From Bacillus siamensis KCTC 13613 (lineage in GTDB: Bacteria > Bacillota > Bacilli > Bacillales > Bacillaceae): a DNA stretch of 64,000 bases. A program made the translations under genes and the position numbers. The notes beneath the pieces are model-generated. The model had not been told where the DNA came from and ran no database searches. It worked only from the letters and a program-made list of their open reading frames with translations. Of this stretch, positions 55,062 through 64,000 are shown in pieces (position 1 is the first letter of the stretch; the number at the start of each line of letters is the position of its first letter). The stretch spans positions 36,607-100,606 of the forward strand of contig NZ_AJVF01000016.1 in the NCBI RefSeq assembly GCF_000262045.1, given 5' to 3'.

Positions 55062-55196
55062 ATGCATTATGGCAGTAAAGGCTGGTATGTAGAAGAATTA
55101 AAGAAAAAAGGAATTACCCACTATGAAGGAAGAAAGCTTCAAAGCTTCAAAAAGTATTTCCTTGCCAATCTGCTGGAAACAAAGAAACAAGCATAA
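55062..55196 (+). CDS. yflJ: Small DUF2639 protein YflJ
   Basis: This 44-residue basic protein (MHYGSKGWYVEELKKKGITH, then YEGRKLQSFKKY) has AAAGGAG 8 nt before ATG 55062. It is conserved across Bacillus (DUF2639); function is unknown. Its terminator follows at once. Confidence 0.85.
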   Translation: MHYGSKGWYVEELKKKGITHYEGRKLQSFKKYFLANLLETKKQA

Positions 55197-55204
55197 CGTC
55201 AATC

Positions 55205-55236
55205 AGCCGTGCTGTCAGTGCAGCGCGGCTTTTTTT
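55205..55236. terminator. Terminator between yflJ and yflK
   Basis: AGCCGTGCTG pairs with CAGCGCGGCT around TCAGTG, followed by T6 on the plus strand. Confidence 0.88.
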
Positions 55237-55896
55237 CTATACATTCAAGAGCCTGTCTCTTTTTTTAAGGAAGGACTCCCTCCAGCTTTCTGACAGCGCT
55301 TCTTCCCGCAGCACTTCTTCAATGGCCGGCAGATTGCCTGAATCATGGTATTTCACTTCATTCGCATACCAGACGGAAATGCTTTCTTTGCCTCTCGACA
55401 AACGCTTCAGGACCGGATGCGGATCGACATATCCTTCTTCAATCACCCTGAAATAAAAGCCGGTAAATCCCGTCTGCTGTACACGGAGCACCATATCTTT
55501 GATGCCGTATTTGAGGGCGAGTTTGACGCAGGGCTGGCGCGGCTGGCTTACTTGCACGACGGCTTCGCCCAGCTGAAACACGTCTCCGAGCCATACGTCC
55601 TGTTCGGCCAGCCCTTTGACTGTTACATTCTCTCCGAACGCTGCGGCGGGCAGTTTTCTTGCAAGCGTTGTTTCCCAATATGAATAATGCTCGGCGGGAT
55701 ACACGCACACCGCTTTATCAGGGCCGCCGTGATTCTTCAAATCGGCTTGTCCGTCCCCCGCAAAATGGGTTTTATACAGCATGACGGGAGAATCCGCAGG
55801 CCGCTTGACGATGCCGGAATTGATTTGTCTGCCGGCAAATTCATGAATTGCCGGCATTCCGAGATTGATAGATAAGACAGAATAGTCTTGCGTCAT
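55237..55896 (-). CDS. yflK: MOSC-domain protein YflK
   Basis: This 219-residue protein has a MOSC domain: KNHGGPDKAVCVYPAEHY, AFGENVTV, VSQPRQPCVKLA with the conserved Cys, and TGFYFRVIEEG. MOSC proteins bind Mo-cofactor sulphur or handle N-hydroxylated compounds (YiiM-like). I chose ATG 55896 with AAAGGATG upstream. Confidence 0.88.
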   Translation of the reverse strand: MTQDYSVLSINLGMPAIHEFAGRQINSGIVKRPADSPVMLYKTHFAGDGQADLKNHGGPDKAVCVYPAEHYSYWETTLARKLPAAAFGENVTVKGLAEQDVWLGDVFQLGEAVVQVSQPRQPCVKLALKYGIKDMVLRVQQTGFTGFYFRVIEEGYVDPHPVLKRLSRGKESISVWYANEVKYHDSGNLPAIEEVLREEALSESWRESFLKKRDRLLNV

Positions 55897-55963
55897 CCCG
55901 TTCACATCCTTTGCGAAATATCATATCTTTCCTTTATCATAGTAGGAAAAAGGTGGTTTTTCC

Positions 55964-56236
55964 ATGCTTCAATATCATATGTTTGCAGACGGCCGGGTTC
56001 AAGGCGTCGGTTTTCGCTACTTCGTCCAGATGGAAGCAGACAGACATAAGATTACCGGCTGGGTCAAAAACCGCGATGACGGCCGGGTTGAAATCCTTGC
56101 CGAAGGCCCTGAAGAGTCGTTAAAACACTTTGCCGAAGCCGTCAGAAAAGGCAGCCCCTTCTCAAATGTAACAGGCGTAACCATCGAAGAATCACGCCAT
56201 TTGAAAGGGTACCGCACCTTTTCCATCAGTTACTGA
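55964..56236 (+). CDS. yflL: Acylphosphatase YflL
   Basis: This 90-residue enzyme has the phosphate-binding loop [13 protein letters not shown] with the catalytic Arg and the Asn in [12 protein letters not shown]. It hydrolyses acyl phosphates such as acetyl phosphate. AAAAAGGTGG lies before ATG 55964. Its last seven bases overlap the end of nos on the other strand. Confidence 0.93.
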   Translation: MLQYHMFADGRVQGVGFRYFVQMEADRHKITGWVKNRDDGRVEILAEGPEESLKHFAEAVRKGSPFSNVTGVTIEESRHLKGYRTFSISY

Positions 56237-57321
56237 TAAGGCTTGTCCTGATAAAAATAATTCGGCTTCACAATCGTATTGTCGTATGATTTATGGAAAA
56301 TGTGGGTGGAAGCCGGCGAGATCGGCGGAATCAGCCAGGTCCAGTCTCCCGTCAGCTTTCTGCCCGCGTCTTGTTCCTGCTCTTCAAAACGCTTAAACTG
56401 ATTTGCCGCCGTATGATGATCGACAATGCTGACACCGTGTTTTTTGTATGAATAGAGCACTGCCTTATTCAGTTCTACAAGCACCTGATCTTTCCACAGG
56501 TCGGTATTCAGGCTGGATGAAATCCCTATGGCCGACGCGATTTTTTTGAGCAGATCATACCGTTTCTCATCAGCAAGATTCCTTGCGCCGATTTCGGTTC
56601 CCATATACCAGCCGTTAAAAGGCGCCGCGTTGTACGACAGTCCGCCGATTTCAAGCCTCATATCGGCGATAATCGGAACCCCGTACCATTTGATATTCAA
56701 ATCGGCAAACTCTTCTATATCAGGATGAGAGATCGGCACCTCTTTCACGAGAGCCTGAGGCAGGTCGTACCAAACGGGCTGCTCGTCCCCTTTCATCCGG
56801 AACAGCAGCGGCAAAATATCAAAATCGGTCCGCTTTCCGCGCCAGCCGAGTTTTTCGCAGACAGCCGTCAGCTCATACGATGCCGGATCGCCGATTCTTC
56901 CTTTTTCAGTCTCATATCCCGCATAGCGGATGAGCTGATGATTCCAGATTTCGACCTGTTTCTCCCCATTCTTCTCAGGAGGGAAAATCGTAATTGTCGG
57001 TTTAATTTTTCCGTCGTTCGTCGCGATTTCGATATGTTCAAATAAAGCGTCGCGCACCTCTTCTTTTGTATTCACGCCGCGCCGGTCAATGACGTTCAGC
57101 GATTGCCAGAACAGACGCCCGATACAGCGGTTGCTGTTGCGCCATGCCATTTTTGCCCCGTGTTCAAGCTCTTCCGCCGTATGGACATAACTGCCCGTCC
57201 GATCTATCTCATCTTTTATCGAGTGAAGACGCGCATTGATTTGCGATTCCATGCCGAGTTCCTGATAGCAGACCTCAATAAAATCCTTCGCCTCATCCCA
57301 GAGTAATTCCGTATGTTTCAA
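56230..57321 (-). CDS. nos: Nitric oxide synthase oxygenase
   Basis: This 363-residue bacterial NOS consists of the oxygenase domain only. The haem-ligating Cys lies in [12 protein letters not shown] near residue 66. The arginine-binding Glu lies in [13 protein letters not shown], and the cofactor-binding C-terminus contains [11 protein letters not shown]. It makes NO from arginine with a non-dedicated reductase; NO protects bacilli from oxidative stress and antibiotics. GGAGAGAG precedes ATG 57321. Confidence 0.95.
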   Translation of the reverse strand: MKHTELLWDEAKDFIEVCYQELGMESQINARLHSIKDEIDRTGSYVHTAEELEHGAKMAWRNSNRCIGRLFWQSLNVIDRRGVNTKEEVRDALFEHIEIATNDGKIKPTITIFPPEKNGEKQVEIWNHQLIRYAGYETEKGRIGDPASYELTAVCEKLGWRGKRTDFDILPLLFRMKGDEQPVWYDLPQALVKEVPISHPDIEEFADLNIKWYGVPIIADMRLEIGGLSYNAAPFNGWYMGTEIGARNLADEKRYDLLKKIASAIGISSSLNTDLWKDQVLVELNKAVLYSYKKHGVSIVDHHTAANQFKRFEEQEQDAGRKLTGDWTWLIPPISPASTHIFHKSYDNTIVKPNYFYQDKPYQ

Positions 57322-57412
57322 AAAACTCTCTCCTTCAATTTACATCTGCTTCTCATTGTATCGTTTTTAAGGGTGAACACAATGGTTTTTTTGTCTCATA
57401 CTGGAAAGTGCA

Positions 57413-57444
57413 AAGAAAAAACACCTGTGATTTTCGCAGGTGTT
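57413..57444 (-). terminator. Terminator after yflN
   Basis: On the minus strand ACACCTG pairs with CAGGTGT around an about 9-nt loop, followed by T6. It begins at the yflN stop codon. Confidence 0.85.
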
Positions 57445-58242
57445 TCACAAAACGGAATGCAGTTTTTCAGCCAGTGTAAGCAAATCATCACGGTAGTTTT
57501 TTCCTGACATCGGAATCCCGTGACCCGTCAAAAGCGCTTCCGGCTCCAGTTCGGCAAGTTTTTGAACGGATGCTGCCGCCGTCTGTGTATCCGCTGTGAA
57601 ATAGGCGGGCGGCCCGTGAAGCTCTTGCTTTTGAATGACAACGTCCGCAAGGGATTCCTGCTCAACAGTGATCACGGCATCACCGGCAATCAAAACGCGG
57701 TCTTTCTCCCGGAATAATGAAATATGGCCGGGGGTGTGGCCGGGCGTATGAATCCATTTCCAATCTTCAAGCAATGGAACGGCGCCGTCTGAAGGCAGCG
57801 CCTGAACGGACGGAATGCGGATCGTATGGCGGGGAAACAGCGGTGAAAGCTTTGCGACAAGCCCTTTTTTCGCATCCGGCCTGGCAGGCGGATAATCAGC
57901 TTTTCCCGTGACATACGGGAGCTCCTGTTCATGAATATAAACCGGTACATCCCAATGCTTAAGCAGCTCTTCCATCGCACCGACATGGTCAAAATGGCCG
58001 TGCGTCAAAATGACGGCCTTCAGCTGATACCCCTGCCCGAACCGGTGTTTCATTTCATCTGTAATCATTTCCGCCGATTGCGGCATTCCCGCGTCAACAA
58101 GAATGATTTCCCCCGGAACTGAGGGATTTTCGATAAAGTAAACATTCGCAATCTGCACGGTCAGTCCGTAAACGCCGTCCGCCGCTTTAAAACCGACGCC
58201 GCTTTTAACCGAAAAAAGCGGCATAAACGGATCACTCATCAT
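57445..58242 (-). CDS. yflN: Metallo-beta-lactamase-fold hydrolase YflN
   Basis: This 265-residue hydrolase has the metal motif LTHGHFDHVGAM (HxHxDH), with further ligands in HTPGHTPGHISL, AGDAV and GHG. It lies 48 nt after citM and is probably co-transcribed, as in B. subtilis. The substrate is unknown; a lactone or thioester of citrate metabolism is one guess. GAGGAGG precedes ATG 58242. Confidence 0.9.
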   Translation of the reverse strand: MMSDPFMPLFSVKSGVGFKAADGVYGLTVQIANVYFIENPSVPGEIILVDAGMPQSAEMITDEMKHRFGQGYQLKAVILTHGHFDHVGAMEELLKHWDVPVYIHEQELPYVTGKADYPPARPDAKKGLVAKLSPLFPRHTIRIPSVQALPSDGAVPLLEDWKWIHTPGHTPGHISLFREKDRVLIAGDAVITVEQESLADVVIQKQELHGPPAYFTADTQTAAASVQKLAELEPEALLTGHGIPMSGKNYRDDLLTLAEKLHSVL

Positions 58243-58290
58243 GGCACCTCCTCTGATGCCTTTAGTGTGCGACGAACAGTCTGTTTTATG

Positions 58291-59589
58291 TTAAAAAATC
58301 GTGATCGCGCCGATAAGGAGTGCAAAGGCAGTCATGACGATAACGGCGAGAACCGCCCATTTCATCGCAAATTTCTGATGCTCATCAATGGTTACCCCGG
58401 CAAGCCCGACTAATAAATGCGTCGACGGCACGAGCGGGCTTAACATATGAATCGGCTGGCCGATAATCGAAGCGCGGGCGATTTCCACCTTATCAACACC
58501 ATACGCCACGGCGGTTTCGGACAAAATGGGCAGCACGCCGTAAAAATAGGCGTCATTGGGCATCAGAAATGTAAAAATACCGCTCGTTAAGGCAACAATC
58601 GCCGGAATAAATCCCCCCAGCTGCTCCGGAATAAGCGAAACGAGAGATATGGCCATTTCATCAACCATCTTCGTCCCCGTTAAAATTCCGGTAAACACGC
58701 CTGCGGCAAAAATCATCGACCCGATCGCAAGCACATTGCTCGAATGGGCTGAAATGCGCTCCCTTTGATCGTTAAGCTTCGGATAATTGACAATCAGCGC
58801 GATACAAAACGCGATGATGAACAGCACGGTTAAATTCACTTTTCCTGATACTAAAAACCCGACTAAAGAAAGCGTTAACAGTAAATTGAACCACCACAGT
58901 TTCGGCCGCTTCCATTCATCTTCCGCAGCCGCAGCCGTTTCATTTGTATGGGACGGCTGCTTTAATTCGATCACCCCGAGCCGTTTCCTTTCCATCCTTC
59001 CGAGTACATAAGCGACCGCAATCATACACACCATGCCGCTCGCAATAACAGGCAGCATCGGTCCCGTCAGCTCCGCCGGGTCCACGCCGAGCGCGCTCGC
59101 CGCACGCGGCGTCGCGCCGCCCCATGGGATCGTGTTCATAATCCCCATGCCGACCCCGGCGATTCCCGCTAAAATAATCGGACGGATTCCGAGCATAATA
59201 TATAAAGGCAGCATTGCGCTAGTCGTAATCATATACGTCGTCGAACCGTCTCCGTCCAGCGCGACAAGCATGGTCAGCACGGCTGTTCCGACAACAATTT
59301 TGAGCGGATCGCCTTTGACCAGCTTTAAAATACGCGCAACCATCGGATCGAATAAACCGGTATCAATCATAATGCCGAAATAAAGAATCGCAAACATAAT
59401 CATGACTGCAATCGGCGCCACCTGTTCAATACCGGAGATCATCATCCCGCCGACCCGGTTAAATGAAAAGCCGGCAATCAGCGCAAATACGATCGGCGTC
59501 AATACGAGCGCCGTTAACACCGAAAGCCGTTTTGTCATAATCAGCACCATAAAAACAACCATCATAAGAAAGCCTAAGATTGCTAACAC
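58291..59589 (-). CDS. citM: Mg2+-citrate transporter CitM
   Basis: This 432-residue secondary transporter of the CitMHS family has about 12 helices and the conserved segments SFNRVGGMMISGIEQVAP and TMLVALDGDGSTTYMITTSA. It imports citrate complexed with Mg2+ and similar metals with protons. It is induced by CitST and repressed through the cre just upstream. GGGGGAC precedes ATG 59589. Confidence 0.94.
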   Translation of the reverse strand: MLAILGFLMMVVFMVLIMTKRLSVLTALVLTPIVFALIAGFSFNRVGGMMISGIEQVAPIAVMIMFAILYFGIMIDTGLFDPMVARILKLVKGDPLKIVVGTAVLTMLVALDGDGSTTYMITTSAMLPLYIMLGIRPIILAGIAGVGMGIMNTIPWGGATPRAASALGVDPAELTGPMLPVIASGMVCMIAVAYVLGRMERKRLGVIELKQPSHTNETAAAAEDEWKRPKLWWFNLLLTLSLVGFLVSGKVNLTVLFIIAFCIALIVNYPKLNDQRERISAHSSNVLAIGSMIFAAGVFTGILTGTKMVDEMAISLVSLIPEQLGGFIPAIVALTSGIFTFLMPNDAYFYGVLPILSETAVAYGVDKVEIARASIIGQPIHMLSPLVPSTHLLVGLAGVTIDEHQKFAMKWAVLAVIVMTAFALLIGAITIF

Positions 59590-59606
59590 AGTATGTCCCC
59601 CTTATT

Positions 59607-59620
59607 ATGAATACGCTTAC
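59607..59620 (-). promoter_or_regulatory. CcpA cre site upstream of citM
   Basis: The minus strand reads TGTAAGCGTATTCA, 13 of 14 positions of the cre consensus, between the promoter and the citM start. The AT-rich DNA from 59660 to 59755 is where CitT is expected to bind; I see no clear repeat. Confidence 0.8.
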
Positions 59621-59752
59621 ATTTTAAAGGCCCGATTCCCCTTCATCCGCCTTTTTGCTATATTATGAGAATTGCATATTGAAGTAAATATTTTGGATTT
59701 TAAAGATTTTTAATTTTTTATAACCTTTTCGTTCATTTTGTTCATTTATAAA

Positions 59753-59781
59753 TAAAAAGGATTCCGCATGTCTGCGGAATC
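59753..59781 (-). terminator. Terminator after yflP
   Basis: On the minus strand GATTCCGCA pairs with TGCGGAATC around GACA, followed by CTTTTTA. It separates yflP from citM. Confidence 0.88.
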
Positions 59782-59782
59782 T

Positions 59783-60754
59783 TTATTTTTCGCTGCTCAT
59801 CATTTCTTTATAAAACTCGGTCTGCTCTTCTAAAAAGTGTTTTGCGCCGCTGCTGTTTTTATAAAAGCTCTCCCAATCCTGTTTTTTCATCATTTGTTTC
59901 CACTCAGCAGATGAGGTAATCTGTTTCAAAGCCTGATCCCAATAAGCGATTTCGCCTTCGGTCATGTCTTTCGGTCCCATGATGCCTCTCCAGTGGGCAA
60001 AGACAAACGGCACTCCCTGTTCTTTCCATGTCGGGACATCGCTGAAGCCCGAAAGCCTTTTGTCAGAAGTAACGGCCGCTAATGTGATTTTCCCTTTTTG
60101 ATAGGTGTCTCTCGCTTCTGAAATGGTCATCGAGGCGGCATCTATATCATGATTGATAAGAGCTTCAATGACTTCATTGCTGCTCCCGTATTGAAAAAAG
60201 CGGATATCAAACGGCGAAATTCCCGCCATTTCCGCGGCTCTCGCAAAGGAGAGCTGGTCATCATTTCCGAGACCGGGCGCAAATCCGATCTTTATGCCGC
60301 CCGGATGTGTTTTAATATCGCCGAGCAGCTGCTTTCCGCTTTTTATCTTTGAATCTTTCGGAAGAGCGACAGTCTGCCACTCTTTTGCAATAATGGCCAA
60401 AGGCGTAAAATCATCTGCCTTCAGCCGGCTTTGTCCTAAAATTTCATTGCTTAACAGCAGGCTTGAATTCATACTGATGACATCCGTTTTGCGTTCATTT
60501 ACATATTTCCAGCCGCTGTCTCCGCCTCCGCCGGGCTTATAGACAATCTTTACGAGCCGGTCTAATATATGCTTCCGCTCTATTACCGATTGCAAGGCTT
60601 TTGCCGTTACATCCCAGCCCCCTTGAGGCGCTGCGGGTACAACGATTTCAATCGGTCCTCCGGCTGAGCGGATGCCCGCCATCTGCCGTCCGTCAAATGA
60701 AACCAGCGCCGCCAGCAAAACAAGGAGCACTCCCAACCGCTTCATTTCTCCCAT
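59783..60754 (-). CDS. yflP: TctC-family tricarboxylate-binding protein YflP
   Basis: This 323-residue extracytoplasmic solute receptor of the Bug/TctC type has a signal peptide without a lipobox Cys. Its ligand-site segments are [17 protein letters not shown] and [12 protein letters not shown]. No TctAB membrane partners are present. It lies 3 nt after citT, so it may feed citrate to CitS or CitM; that is inference. ATG 60754 was kept; ATG 60745 is possible. Confidence 0.88.
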   Translation of the reverse strand: MGEMKRLGVLLVLLAALVSFDGRQMAGIRSAGGPIEIVVPAAPQGGWDVTAKALQSVIERKHILDRLVKIVYKPGGGGDSGWKYVNERKTDVISMNSSLLLSNEILGQSRLKADDFTPLAIIAKEWQTVALPKDSKIKSGKQLLGDIKTHPGGIKIGFAPGLGNDDQLSFARAAEMAGISPFDIRFFQYGSSNEVIEALINHDIDAASMTISEARDTYQKGKITLAAVTSDKRLSGFSDVPTWKEQGVPFVFAHWRGIMGPKDMTEGEIAYWDQALKQITSSAEWKQMMKKQDWESFYKNSSGAKHFLEEQTEFYKEMMSSEK

Positions 60755-60757
60755 CCC

Positions 60758-61438
60758 TTATTCATGTGCTAAATAATATTTCCGTTCCGGCCTGCCGATA
60801 ATGCCGTACTCTAATTCAGCGAGCGCTTCTTCCTGAGAAACGAGAAACTCGGCGTAGCGCCGCGCCGTTGTTCTGGAGGCCCCCATTTTTTCACCCAGTT
60901 CTTCAGCCGTCATCCCTTTTTCTGCAGTCCTGAGCGCGTTTTTGATTTTTTGAAGTGTAATAGAATTAATGCCTTTGGGCAGATCATTGAGCTGTTTTTG
61001 TTCTTTCTGGCCGCTTCCGAAAAACATATCGATGACGGACTGGCTCAGCTCCGGCTGTGAGTGCAGCCAATCTCTTTTTTCACGGTACTGCAAAAGCACT
61101 TCTGTAAATTTATGTGCCGAAACCGGCTTTATGACATAGTGGGAAACGCCTGATCTGAGCGCTTCCTGCAGCAATCTTGTTTCGGCAGAAGCCGTAATAA
61201 TGATGATATCAACAGAAGGAAAACGGCAGCGGATGAGCGGCAACAAATCTGTCCCCAGCTCATCCGGCATATAAATATCCAAAAGCAGCAGATCAGGCTG
61301 CCGGTTCTCAAGCAGCGATATGGTGTCTTTGGCATTGATTGCTTTGCCGATGACATTGAATCCATCAAGATGTTCGATGAATTTTTCATGGATTTGCGCG
61401 ATTCGAAAGTCGTCCTCTGCAATCGCGATATTAATCAC
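60758..61438 (-). CDS. citT: Citrate response regulator CitT
   Basis: This 226-residue response regulator of the CitB/DcuR type has the receiver domain opening IAIAEDDFRIAQIHEKFI and the phosphorylated Asp in LLLLDIYMPDELG. The C-terminal winged helix has MTAEELGEKMGASRTTARRY. I chose GTG 61438, which overlaps the citS stop by 4 nt and has GGGGG upstream. It activates citM when citrate is present. Confidence 0.94.
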   Translation of the reverse strand: MINIAIAEDDFRIAQIHEKFIEHLDGFNVIGKAINAKDTISLLENRQPDLLLLDIYMPDELGTDLLPLIRCRFPSVDIIIITASAETRLLQEALRSGVSHYVIKPVSAHKFTEVLLQYREKRDWLHSQPELSQSVIDMFFGSGQKEQKQLNDLPKGINSITLQKIKNALRTAEKGMTAEELGEKMGASRTTARRYAEFLVSQEEALAELEYGIIGRPERKYYLAHE

Positions 61439-63042
61439 ACGGATTCCCCCTTTGGCCTTTCTTTCGGTATAAACACCGTAAATACGGCACCGCCGCTCTT
61501 TTGCTGTGAAATCTCTATCCATCCCTGCAATTCACTGACGGCTTCCTTCAGATTGGCTAAGCCGTATCCTCTCCTTGTCCCCTTTGAAGAGTATCCCTTT
61601 TCAAATATCGTTTCTGTTTTTTCCTGAGGCACCCCATCTCCCGAGTCCGCCACTTCTATGACAATATCCCTTCCGATATCAGTCATAAAAAAGGATACCT
61701 CTTTTTTCTCTTTTTCGGCGACGGCTTCGAAAGCGTTATCAATAAGATTTCCGATGATTGTAATGAGCTGGGATGAGCCCACATGCGCCGGCAGCGATTC
61801 TAAAAAGCTGTTTTCATCTATTGAAAGCTTCACTTTCTTCTCAGATGCCTTTCCCATTTTTCCTAATAGTATGGCCTGAACCCGCTGTGAATGAATGTTT
61901 TGAAAGAGGATTTCGTGCTGTTCATTCTGGATGGCGTACTCTTCTTTAATCAGTTCAATGGCTTCATCGTATTCTCCCAGTTCTAACAGACCGAGTATCG
62001 CGTAAAGCTTGTTTGAGAATTCATGCGTTTGCGCACGGAGATCTTCCGAGTATTTTTTTATTTCAGTCAGCTCGTTAATCAGCTTCTTGAGCTCCGTTTT
62101 TTCGCGGAAGCTTATGACCGCTCCGTATACTTGCCCGGCCTGTCTCATCTCTTTTACGTTTAAGATAAACACTTTATCCCCGGCTCGCACCTCCACGTTC
62201 GGCGGTAATTCTCCGCCTGCAAAAACGGGCATGAGCCTTGCGCCCGGCATGATTTCTTTTATATGCCTTCCGATCATCGGTTCCGGAAGATGCAGCATAT
62301 CAGCCGCAGACAAATTCATCATGGTCACCGCACCTTCTTTGTTTACGGCGATAATCCCTTCTTTAATCGCAAGGAGCATCGCATTTCGCTCCCGGTACAG
62401 CGCCGCAATTTCATGCGGTTCAAGGCCGAGTGTATCTTTACGGATGCTTTTTGCAAGCGCCGCCGCTCCCCCGATGCCGATAAGGAACACCAAACATGCA
62501 AAATAGCTTAAGTGCCGCAGATGCGCTTTCATATCTTTTTCTATCTCATCTTGCAGAAACTCGACTGTCACCGTTCCGACGACTTCGTTATGATTTTTTT
62601 CCTCCAGAATAACCGGTGCGCTTCCCCGGACGGCCTTCATTCCGTCAGAAACCGGAGCCCCGCCGAACATGACGGCTTTGTTTTTCAGATTTTGATTGTC
62701 TTTCGGAATGCTGCTGCGATCCGAATGAAACACGGCACGCCCTTTTTGATCGGTAATGTAGACGGCGTGCGCACCTGCCTGTTCTTTCATTTGTTCAATG
62801 ACGTCTAACTTTTTAAAAGCATTTTGATCCGCAAGCCGGAATGCCTCTTTTACAGGCGGCATGTATGATATGGTTTTTGCCGTCTGCACCGCCAGCTGTT
62901 CCGCCTGCTTCTGGCCTTCCTTTAATTGCTGAAAGGCAAATATAACGGTGAGCGTTCCGATGACAAGTATTAATAAAGCCGTAATTAATCCGGCAATTTT
63001 CATTTGCAGAGAGACATAAAACCGTTTCTCTTCCAACACAGC
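61435..63042 (-). CDS. citS: Citrate sensor histidine kinase CitS
   Basis: This 535-residue sensor kinase has two helices (about residues 15-35 and 172-192) flanking an extracellular PAS-type domain, then a cytoplasmic PAS (about 215-320). The phospho-accepting His lies in RAQTHEFSNKLYAILG, and the HATPase boxes are NLIDNAFEA, DSGDGVPQE and GYGLANL. The start is GTG 63042 or TTG 63039, with AGGAGGAAAGGA upstream. It is coupled to citT. Confidence 0.93.
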   Translation of the reverse strand, partial: AVLEEKRFYVSLQMKIAGLITALLILVIGTLTVIFAFQQLKEGQKQAEQLAVQTAKTISYMPPVKEAFRLADQNAFKKLDVIEQMKEQAGAHAVYITDQKGRAVFHSDRSSIPKDNQNLKNKAVMFGGAPVSDGMKAVRGSAPVILEEKNHNEVVGTVTVEFLQDEIEKDMKAHLRHLSYFACLVFLIGIGGAAALAKSIRKDTLGLEPHEIAALYRERNAMLLAIKEGIIAVNKEGAVTMMNLSAADMLHLPEPMIGRHIKEIMPGARLMPVFAGGELPPNVEVRAGDKVFILNVKEMRQAGQVYGAVISFREKTELKKLINELTEIKKYSEDLRAQTHEFSNKLYAILGLLELGEYDEAIELIKEEYAIQNEQHEILFQNIHSQRVQAILLGKMGKASEKKVKLSIDENSFLESLPAHVGSSQLITIIGNLIDNAFEAVAEKEKKEVSFFMTDIGRDIVIEVADSGDGVPQEKTETIFEKGYSSKGTRRGYGLANLKEAVSELQGWIEISQQKSGGAVFTVFIPKERPKGESV

Positions 63043-63400
63043 ACCAGCCGTCCTTTCCTCCTAAAATCATACCACTTTTTATATCCTTATTTTTTATTTT
63101 TAAGAATTTTCGTGATATTTTTCTCTTGCCGATTTCCAAAAAGGATGATAGGCATATTTTCACTTTTGAGGATTTATGTAACAAAAATTGATCGCGCCTG
63201 CTCCGGTTAGCCCTGTTGCTCAGTCAACCCCGTTCATTTATTCTGGCAATGACAGCCTCATAACAATACCCACAGCAGCCACCCCAAGACTCGTATCTGT
63301 TATACCATGTATCTCCTTTTCTCACTACACTATCTCTTCTTACAATATTTTCAGAATACAACTGTGTTTCAAAACCCCATTTAAAGGATTAATTTACAGA
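63043..63400. other. Intergenic region with a vestige of collagen-like sequence
   Basis: This carries the citS promoter region (AT-rich at 63060-63120) and no intact gene. On the minus strand 63193-63235 can be read as ATGLTGAGA after a stop codon, resembling the GXT repeats of the neighbouring collagen-like gene. The upstream frame contains further stops. It may be the 3' remnant of a lost paralogue. Confidence 0.45.
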
Positions 63401-63432
63401 AAAAAAGGACCTAACCGTATATCAGTCAGGTC
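63400..63432 (-). terminator. Terminator of the collagen-like gene
   Basis: On the minus strand GACCTGACT pairs with GGTTAGGTC (including G-U pairs), followed by CTTTTTTT. A copy of the first arm is repeated just upstream in the transcript (63449-63462), so there are two competing arms. Confidence 0.8.
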
Positions 63433-63465
63433 TTTCATCTTTAAAATATCAGTCAGGTCTTTTCA

Positions 63466-64000
<535 letters not shown>

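Overview
The window is chromosomal DNA from a Bacillus of the subtilis group, most likely the B. amyloliquefaciens/velezensis branch. The evidence is a long run of recognisable genes in the order known for B. subtilis 168, read in reverse from catE/yfiE at the left to citS at the right. It also carries spore genes (sspH, pdaA, GerPF-like and CotP-like proteins), sigma-A, B, G, K and L type promoters and CcpA cre sites. The species call is inference from memory of the 168 gene order. No rRNA, tRNA, CRISPR array or insertion sequence was seen.

Layout. 1-1072: catDE, quinone/catechol stress genes behind a promoter with paired palindromes. 1147-4678: yfiBC, a heterodimeric ABC exporter with one degenerate ATP site. 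4972-7299: an orphan phage tail-spike-like beta-helix protein with a self-cleaving C-terminal domain. 7498-11307: malA-malR-malP, maltose PTS uptake and 6-phospho-glucosidase, with a perfect cre. 11422-18405: sspH and acoABCL-acoR, the acetoin dehydrogenase complex, with a textbook sigma-54 promoter and a phased upstream array. 18524-34996: the yfjM to yfkJ housekeeping, stress and spore genes (tRNA and rRNA modification, DNA glycosylase, CorA, PdaA, radical SAM YfkAB, MscS, ChaA, MFS). 35146-39800: yfkK, then a transporter, type I dehydroquinase and YdiB-like dehydrogenase operon, followed by a LacI-type regulator. 39821-46929: yfkM, the giant cell-wall nucleotidase yfkN, and a YibE/YibF-type membrane pair. 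46969-51857: yfkO, a sigma-K-driven spore module, yflB, ltaS and a YfmQ-like protein. 51986-58242: nagP with its NagR site, mapB, yflH to yflL, nos and yflN. 58291-63042: citM, yflP, citT and citS for Mg-citrate uptake. 63466-64000: the 3' end of a collagen-like protein gene.

Much of the window is carbon scavenging under catabolite control: maltose, acetoin, N-acetylglucosamine, citrate and probably quinate/shikimate, each with a local transporter or enzyme set and a local regulator. As I recall the 168 map, two segments are missing here: yfjA-F between sspH and malA, and the tre/yfkQRST block between yfkO and ltaS. The lineage-specific additions are the tail-spike gene, the quinate/shikimate cassette, the YibE/F pair, the relocated GerPF/CotP module and the collagen-like gene. 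These are where unexplored biology is most likely.

Several starts were moved from the longest open frame to an internal codon with a better ribosome binding site (catD, yfiC, malP, acoR, yfjM, yfjN, yfjP, yfjQ, pdaA, yfjT, yfkD, yfkH, yfkJ, lacI-type, yfkN, nagP, mapB, citT). All functions are inferred from sequence and family knowledge; no search could be run.
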